Shown in pieces: positions 31,756 through 35,778 of a stretch of 35,778 nt of DNA. The notes beneath the pieces are model-generated. The model was not told the DNA's origin. It ran no database searches and saw only the letters and a program-made list of their open reading frames with translations. The position numbers and the translations under genes were made by a program. The DNA is from Comamonadaceae bacterium UBA2334 (GTDB taxonomy: Bacteria; Pseudomonadota; Gammaproteobacteria; Burkholderiales; Burkholderiaceae_C). Location of the stretch: NCBI GenBank assembly GCA_002344885.1, contig DDUQ01000044.1:1-35778 (forward strand). The letters are read 5' to 3'. Each line of letters opens with the position of its first letter. Position 1 is the first letter of the stretch.

Positions 31756-33543
31756 TCAGGCCAGGGCCAGATCGGTTTCCATCAGCGTTTTGCTGCCGGC
31801 ACGTGCGGTGAGCATCAGCGTGGCACTTTCGGGGTACAGCTTGGCGAAGTAGAAACGTGCGGTCTGCAGCTTGGCCTGGTAGAACGGGTCGGTGTTGCCG
31901 GCGGCGATGGCCTTGAGCGACACCGACGCCATGCGGGCGAAGAAGTAACCGAACACCATGTGGCCCACCACGCGCAGGTAATCCACGGCGGCTGCGCCCA
32001 CTTCGTCGGGGTTCTGCAGACCTTTGAAGCCGATTTCCGTCGTGAACTTGGTGACCTTGTCACCCATCATCGCCAGGGGGTTGATGAACTCGGCCATCTT
32101 CTCGTTCACGCCTTCTTCTTCCACCAGCGCGGCCACCAGCTTGCCGAATTTTTTCAGCGTGGCGCCGTTGTTGCCCAACACCTTGCGGCCCAGCAGGTCC
32201 AGGCTCTGGATGGTGTTGGTGCCTTCGTAGATCATGTTGATGCGCGCATCGCGCACGAACTGCTCCATGCCCCACTCTTTGATGAAGCCGTGGCCGCCGA
32301 ACACCTGCTGGCACATCATGGTGGCTTGCCAGCCGTTGTCGGTCAGGAAGGCTTTGACGATGGGGGTGAGCAGCGACAGCATCTCGTCGCTGTCCTTGCG
32401 CACTTTTTCGTCTGGGTGGTGGTGCACTTTTTCCAGCAGCACCGAGCAGAACAGCGACAGCGCGCGGCCACCTTCGGCATAGGCCTTGGCGGTCAGCAGC
32501 ATCTTGCGCACGTCGGGGTGAACGATGATGGGGTCGGCCGGCTTGTCCTTGGCCTTTGCGCCGCTCAAGCTACGCATCTGGATGCGGTCCTTCGCATACG
32601 CCAGTGCGTTCTGGTAGGCCACTTCGGTCAGGCCCAGGCTCTGGTTGCCCACGCCCAGACGGGCGGCGTTCATCATCACGAACATGCCCTGCATGCCCTT
32701 GTTGGGCTGGCCGACCATGGTGCCCACTGCGCCTTCCAGCACAATTTGAGCGGTGGCGTTGCCGTGAATGCCCATTTTGTGCTCCAGACCGGCGCAGTAC
32801 ACGGTGTTGCGTGCGCCCAGCGAGCCGTCGGCGTTGACCAGGAACTTGGGCACGATGAACAGGCTCACGCCCTTGATGCCGGCCGGCGCATCGACGATAC
32901 GCGCCAGCACCAGGTGCACGATGTTGTCGGCCAGGTCGTGCTCGCCGGCGCTGATGAAAATCTTGTTGCCGGTGATGCGGTACGTGCCGTCGGCCTGCGG
33001 CTCGGCCTTGGTGCGCATCAGGCCCAGGTCGGTGCCGCAATGGGGCTCGGTCAGGCACATCGTGCCGGTCCATTCGCCTGAGGCCATGCGCGATGCGATA
33101 TGATCACGCATCCATTTCGCGCCGGTGCCCATCAAGGCGGCATAGGCAGCGTTGGTGAGGCCCGGGTACATCGCAAAGGCCTGATTGGCGGAGAACATCA
33201 TCTCCGTCATCGTGAAGCTGAGGAGGATGGGCAGCGATGCGCCGCCATGTTCCTCGGGCGCTGACAGGCGGTTCCAGCCGCCCTCGCACAATGTCTTGTA
33301 GGCCTCCTTGAAGCCCGGCGGCGTGCGCACAACACCGTTTTCCAGAACGCAGCCATGCTCGTCGCCAATCTGGTTCAAGGGGGCGAGCACGTCTTCACAG
33401 ATTTTTGCGCCGCCTTCGAGGATGGCGTCGATCGTGTCGCGGTCGAGATTGGCGAACTCCGGCAGATCGCTGCGCTTGTCGATGCCCAGCATCTCGTAAA
33501 GGTTGAAGCGGATGTCGGCGAGGGGGGCCTTGTAGCTCGGCAT
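31756..33543 (-). CDS. Acyl-CoA dehydrogenase, apparent chimera of two lineages
   Basis: Flavoprotein for the first step of beta-oxidation. The 595-residue frame from ATG 33543 is open throughout. Residues 1-152 have mixed Leu codons (about 7 CTC, 5 CTG, 3 TTG, 1 CTT), while the rest uses nearly only CTG, as in all genes to the left. The N-terminal part (MPSYKAPLADIRFNLYEML ... GAKWMRDHIASRMA) does not look like the Comamonadaceae orthologue I recall; from SGEWTGTMCLTEPHCGTDLG (155-174) on it does. Functional motifs are present: the FAD/substrate loop TEPHCGTD, KIFISAGEHD, GGHGFIKEWG, and catalytic Glu E440 in IYEGTN. A C-terminal extension (455-595) is typical of this subgroup. It heads the operon as assembled. 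Confidence 0.9.
   Translation of the reverse strand: MPSYKAPLADIRFNLYEMLGIDKRSDLPEFANLDRDTIDAILEGGAKICEDVLAPLNQIGDEHGCVLENGVVRTPPGFKEAYKTLCEGGWNRLSAPEEHGGASLPILLSFTMTEMMFSANQAFAMYPGLTNAAYAALMGTGAKWMRDHIASRMASGEWTGTMCLTEPHCGTDLGLMRTKAEPQADGTYRITGNKIFISAGEHDLADNIVHLVLARIVDAPAGIKGVSLFIVPKFLVNADGSLGARNTVYCAGLEHKMGIHGNATAQIVLEGAVGTMVGQPNKGMQGMFVMMNAARLGVGNQSLGLTEVAYQNALAYAKDRIQMRSLSGAKAKDKPADPIIVHPDVRKMLLTAKAYAEGGRALSLFCSVLLEKVHHHPDEKVRKDSDEMLSLLTPIVKAFLTDNGWQATMMCQQVFGGHGFIKEWGMEQFVRDARINMIYEGTNTIQSLDLLGRKVLGNNGATLKKFGKLVAALVEEEGVNEKMAEFINPLAMMGDKVTKFTTEIGFKGLQNPDEVGAAAVDYLRVVGHMVFGYFFARMASVSLKAIAAGNTDPFYQAKLQTARFYFAKLYPESATLMLTARAGSKTLMETDLALA
33003..33090. other. Composition and lineage junction within the acyl-CoA dehydrogenase
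   Basis: This stretch encodes MASGEWTGTMCLTEPHCGTD and the next ~10 residues, one of the most conserved parts of this dehydrogenase subgroup. To its left, genes form a coherent Comamonadaceae beta-oxidation operon; to its right, leucine codon choice, neighbouring genes (alpha-galactosidase, cobalamin-type binding protein) and protein style change. A shared near-identical stretch is where a metagenome assembler would wrongly join two genomes, or where homologous recombination could cross over. Confidence 0.6.
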
Positions 33544-33598
33544 GGCACGTTCCCGAATCGGAAGGTGGGGGAGGGCACCATTTTAGAGGGCCACCGGT

Positions 33599-35578
33599 TT
33601 ACGAGTCGATGACGATCAGGGCGGAAAGCCCGCCTGCGGCAAAGGTGAGCGTGGCCTCGGTACCCCTTCCCGTCAGGGAAACACCTTCGCTGACGGGAGA
33701 AAGCAGCGTGGCTTTGCCCGGCGGCAGGCCCAAGACAGCAAGGGTTTCGCTGGCCGGGCCCGACGGGTTGACCACGCGCGACAAGACGCGGCCATCCGCG
33801 CCTGTGATGCTGTCGGCGATCAAGGCCGGATGGGCATGAAGGCGATACTGGCCGCCATGGATATGCGCGCGCCATTGCCTGAACGCGGCGCTGTGGGCAG
33901 CAAAGCGGGCGAGATCTTCCGCACGCAGACGGCGCGGGTCGAGTTCATAGCCATAGGCGCCAAACATCGCCACATGGGCACGCAGGTCAAGGCCATGGCG
34001 CTTGCCGCTGATATGACTCCTGGCGGCGCCCGCATGCGTGCCCATGGCGCAGAGTGGCAGGAAGAGCGCCGCACCGCGATTGATCGAAAGGCGATCCATC
34101 GCATCGATATTGTCTGACACCCACACGCGATCCGTGCGCGCCAGCATGCCCCAATCGGCGCGGCCGCCACCGCTGGCGCAGGTCTCGATGGCAAGGTCAG
34201 GGAACTCCACCCGCAATTCATCCATCACGGCATGAAGCCCGCGCGCATGGCGGGCGTGAGACAGCGCGTCGCCCAGCAGATCGCGGTTCATGTCCCATTT
34301 GATGTAGTCGGCGCCTGTTTCGCGCAGCAGAGGCTTCAGCCAGCCCAGCACATGGTCGCGTACGGCGGCATCGCCAAAGTCGAGAACGTGTTGATGGCGC
34401 ATCAGCCAGCGTTCGTGATCGGGCAGTTTTGGATGAAACGCGGGCTGCGTGCGCCAGAGATGGCTGTCGGGGTTGACCATCTCGGGCTCTACCCAGATGC
34501 CGAATGACAAGCCCTTTTCACGCACGGCGTTTGCGACAGGCCCGAGGCCATGAGGAAATTTTACGGGATCAGGGGTCCAATCGCCCAGTCCGCCCTTGTC
34601 GTTGTTGCGGTTCTCAAACCAGCCGTCATCCAGCACCAGACGCTCCGCGCCGATGGCGGTCGCCTGATCGGCAAGTTCGGTGACGACGCTTTCATTGACG
34701 TCGAAATAGACCGCCTCCCAGCTGTTAAGGTGGATGGGTCGGGGCGCGGCGCGGGGTGGCATGACATGATCGCGCAGATGGCGATGCACCTTGGCCATCG
34801 CGCCATTGATGCCGTCTTTCGACCAGAGCACATAAGCGCGGGGTGCGTCATAGCGTTCATGCGCGGGCCAGCCGGGCGACAAGGGCTCTGCGATCATCGC
34901 AAAGCGCCCATGTTCGCGCGTCCACGCGATGCGCAGGTCGTGATTGCCGCTCATGGCGGCGGCAAGCACCAAAGTCTCGCGGTCTGAGCCATCATGCAGA
35001 TAGAGGCCGGGGAAACTGTCGTGGCCGGGCCGCCCGCGCTGCGATGTGCTTGCGATGCTGCGCGTGCCCAGCGCGATGTCTTCGATCTGGAACTCGCGCG
35101 CCCAGTCACCTGTCACCATTTTTGCGCGGGTCAGCGCCGCTGACAGCGGCAGGACAAGGCTGGCCGCGTGCAGCAGCGGGGCAGGTGCATGCGCAACCGT
35201 CAGGTCAAAGGCAAAGCCCTCGCCAAACACGCACGCGCGCCAAATGATGTGCGTGCCGTGATCGCGGTCGCGCAGGATGATCTCGATGGCGCGCGCGTCG
35301 GCGCTGACATCCTCCAGCGACAGGCGCGGGCGGTAGCCACCGGCAAAGGCGATGGCGGGTGGACCAAAACAGCCTTGCTCGTGCGGCAGGATGGTCAGGG
35401 GCAGGAACTTGTCGAGACGCGCGCCCCAGGGTGGCGGTGCGGATGCGGGTGCGCTGGGCGCGGCGTCTGCATCACCCAGATGCAGAATGGCGGGAATTGC
35501 TGCGCCATCAGGTGTCAGATCGAGCACGAGGGCGACATCGTGCGCGCGCAAGCTGACGATGCGGCCCGGCGGGTTCAC
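33599..35578 (-). CDS. GH36 alpha-galactosidase
   Basis: Retaining glycoside hydrolase of family 36 that removes terminal alpha-galactose from oligosaccharides such as melibiose or raffinose. I choose GTG 35578 as start: GGAAGGA lies seven bases upstream; a TTG six codons earlier overlaps that site. The resulting 659-residue protein has the N-terminal beta-sandwich, then the (beta/alpha)8 domain with NSWEAVYFD, RLVLDDGWF, GIWVEPEMVNPDS, the nucleophile D429 in YIKWDMNR, ETCASGGGR and the acid/base D489 in WVSDNIDAMDRL, and a C-terminal beta domain. There is no signal peptide, so it is cytoplasmic. It belongs to the right-hand, alphaproteobacteria-like part of the window. Confidence 0.92.
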   Translation of the reverse strand: MNPPGRIVSLRAHDVALVLDLTPDGAAIPAILHLGDADAAPSAPASAPPPWGARLDKFLPLTILPHEQGCFGPPAIAFAGGYRPRLSLEDVSADARAIEIILRDRDHGTHIIWRACVFGEGFAFDLTVAHAPAPLLHAASLVLPLSAALTRAKMVTGDWAREFQIEDIALGTRSIASTSQRGRPGHDSFPGLYLHDGSDRETLVLAAAMSGNHDLRIAWTREHGRFAMIAEPLSPGWPAHERYDAPRAYVLWSKDGINGAMAKVHRHLRDHVMPPRAAPRPIHLNSWEAVYFDVNESVVTELADQATAIGAERLVLDDGWFENRNNDKGGLGDWTPDPVKFPHGLGPVANAVREKGLSFGIWVEPEMVNPDSHLWRTQPAFHPKLPDHERWLMRHQHVLDFGDAAVRDHVLGWLKPLLRETGADYIKWDMNRDLLGDALSHARHARGLHAVMDELRVEFPDLAIETCASGGGRADWGMLARTDRVWVSDNIDAMDRLSINRGAALFLPLCAMGTHAGAARSHISGKRHGLDLRAHVAMFGAYGYELDPRRLRAEDLARFAAHSAAFRQWRAHIHGGQYRLHAHPALIADSITGADGRVLSRVVNPSGPASETLAVLGLPPGKATLLSPVSEGVSLTGRGTEATLTFAAGGLSALIVIDS

Positions 35579-35616
35579 GCTTCTATCCTTCCGCAATCTG
35601 CGCTAGGTGGCTCTGC

Positions 35617-35778
35617 ATGGGCGGCAACACTAGACAGCAATGGGCGGCGAGGCGAGGGGGCGTTTTCATGCTCCTGATGGCGCTGGTGGCAACGCTAGTG
35701 GCGACGCCCGGGCGCGCAGATACGCCACTGCGAATCGTCTCTACCAATCTCTGCGCCGATCAGCAGCAGCGGGCCGCT
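35617..35778 (+). CDS. Periplasmic substrate-binding protein, cobalamin/iron-complex type (3' part outside the window)
   Basis: Only the N-terminus is visible. Two starts are plausible: ATG 35617 with AGGTGG six bases upstream, and ATG 35668 with GAGGGGG seven bases upstream. The earlier start gives a signal peptide with a basic region (QQWAARRGGVF) before the hydrophobic core MLLMALVATLVA and a possible cleavage after PGRA; the later one leaves a more normal 89-base gap to the divergent alpha-galactosidase gene. The following TPLRIVSTNLCADQ resembles the start of BtuF/FecB-type ABC-transporter binding proteins (R-I-V-S-x-N-L-C-x-D-Q). It reads to the window edge without a stop. Confidence 0.6.
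   Translation, partial: MGGNTRQQWAARRGGVFMLLMALVATLVATPGRADTPLRIVSTNLCADQQQRAA

Noticed and set aside
1..35778. CRISPR arrays, tRNA/rRNA genes, insertion sequences and prophage genes
   Set aside because: None was recognisable on either strand; the toxin-antitoxin pair is the only element resembling accessory DNA in the left-hand genome part.

Overview
The window is high-GC bacterial DNA. Positions 1 to about 33,000 read as one Comamonadaceae-type (Burkholderiales, Betaproteobacteria) chromosome. This rests on gene order, on protein features recalled from that family (propeptide HslV, DksA with a C-T-S-A zinc-finger remnant, MurD with long inserts) and on leucine codon use that is almost only CTG. 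Nearly every gene lies on the minus strand, so the operons read from right to left.

Region 1 (1-17,953) is an essentially complete division and cell wall (dcw) cluster. In transcription order it is mraZ, rsmH, ftsL, ftsI, murE, murF, mraY, murD, ftsW, murG, murC, ddl, ftsQ, ftsA, ftsZ. Most junctions overlap by 1 to 11 bases, several as ATGA or GTGA, so translation is probably coupled. A four-unit 10-bp repeat upstream of mraZ is the probable MraZ operator. FtsZ runs off the left edge only a few residues before its expected end. Together the genes make the UDP-MurNAc-pentapeptide, transfer it to lipid, polymerise and crosslink it at the septum, and assemble the Z ring.

Region 2 (18,226-26,065) holds the HslUV protease, an uncharacterised protein with STAS-like domains, a DksA paralogue with a very long low-complexity N-terminus, a His-rich COG0523/CobW GTPase and an RlmI-type rRNA methyltransferase. 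Region 3 (26,240-26,909) is a small plus-strand PIN-toxin/antitoxin cassette with a near-perfect 24-bp palindrome just before it. Region 4 (26,968-33,543) is a fatty-acid beta-oxidation operon: acyl-CoA dehydrogenase, a DUF2147 secreted protein, a FadN-type bifunctional enzyme, a hotdog/DUF4442 protein and a thiolase.

Region 5 (about 33,080-35,778) looks like a different organism. The first ~150 codons of the acyl-CoA dehydrogenase, a GH36 alpha-galactosidase and the start of a cobalamin-type substrate-binding protein have mixed CTC/CTG leucine codons and an alphaproteobacterial flavour. The change falls inside a highly conserved stretch of the dehydrogenase, so a chimeric assembly join is the leading explanation, with recombination as the alternative.

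The most unusual structural signal is a short dispersed repeat (core ATAGC ... AAGCG ... GAGGCC ... TTTT). I see copies between genes (hslV/hslU, fadN/DUF4442) and inside reading frames (murD, rlmI, the DUF2147 signal peptide, possibly the murG tail), where it appears to have been taken up as coding sequence. No tRNA, rRNA, IS element or CRISPR array was seen.
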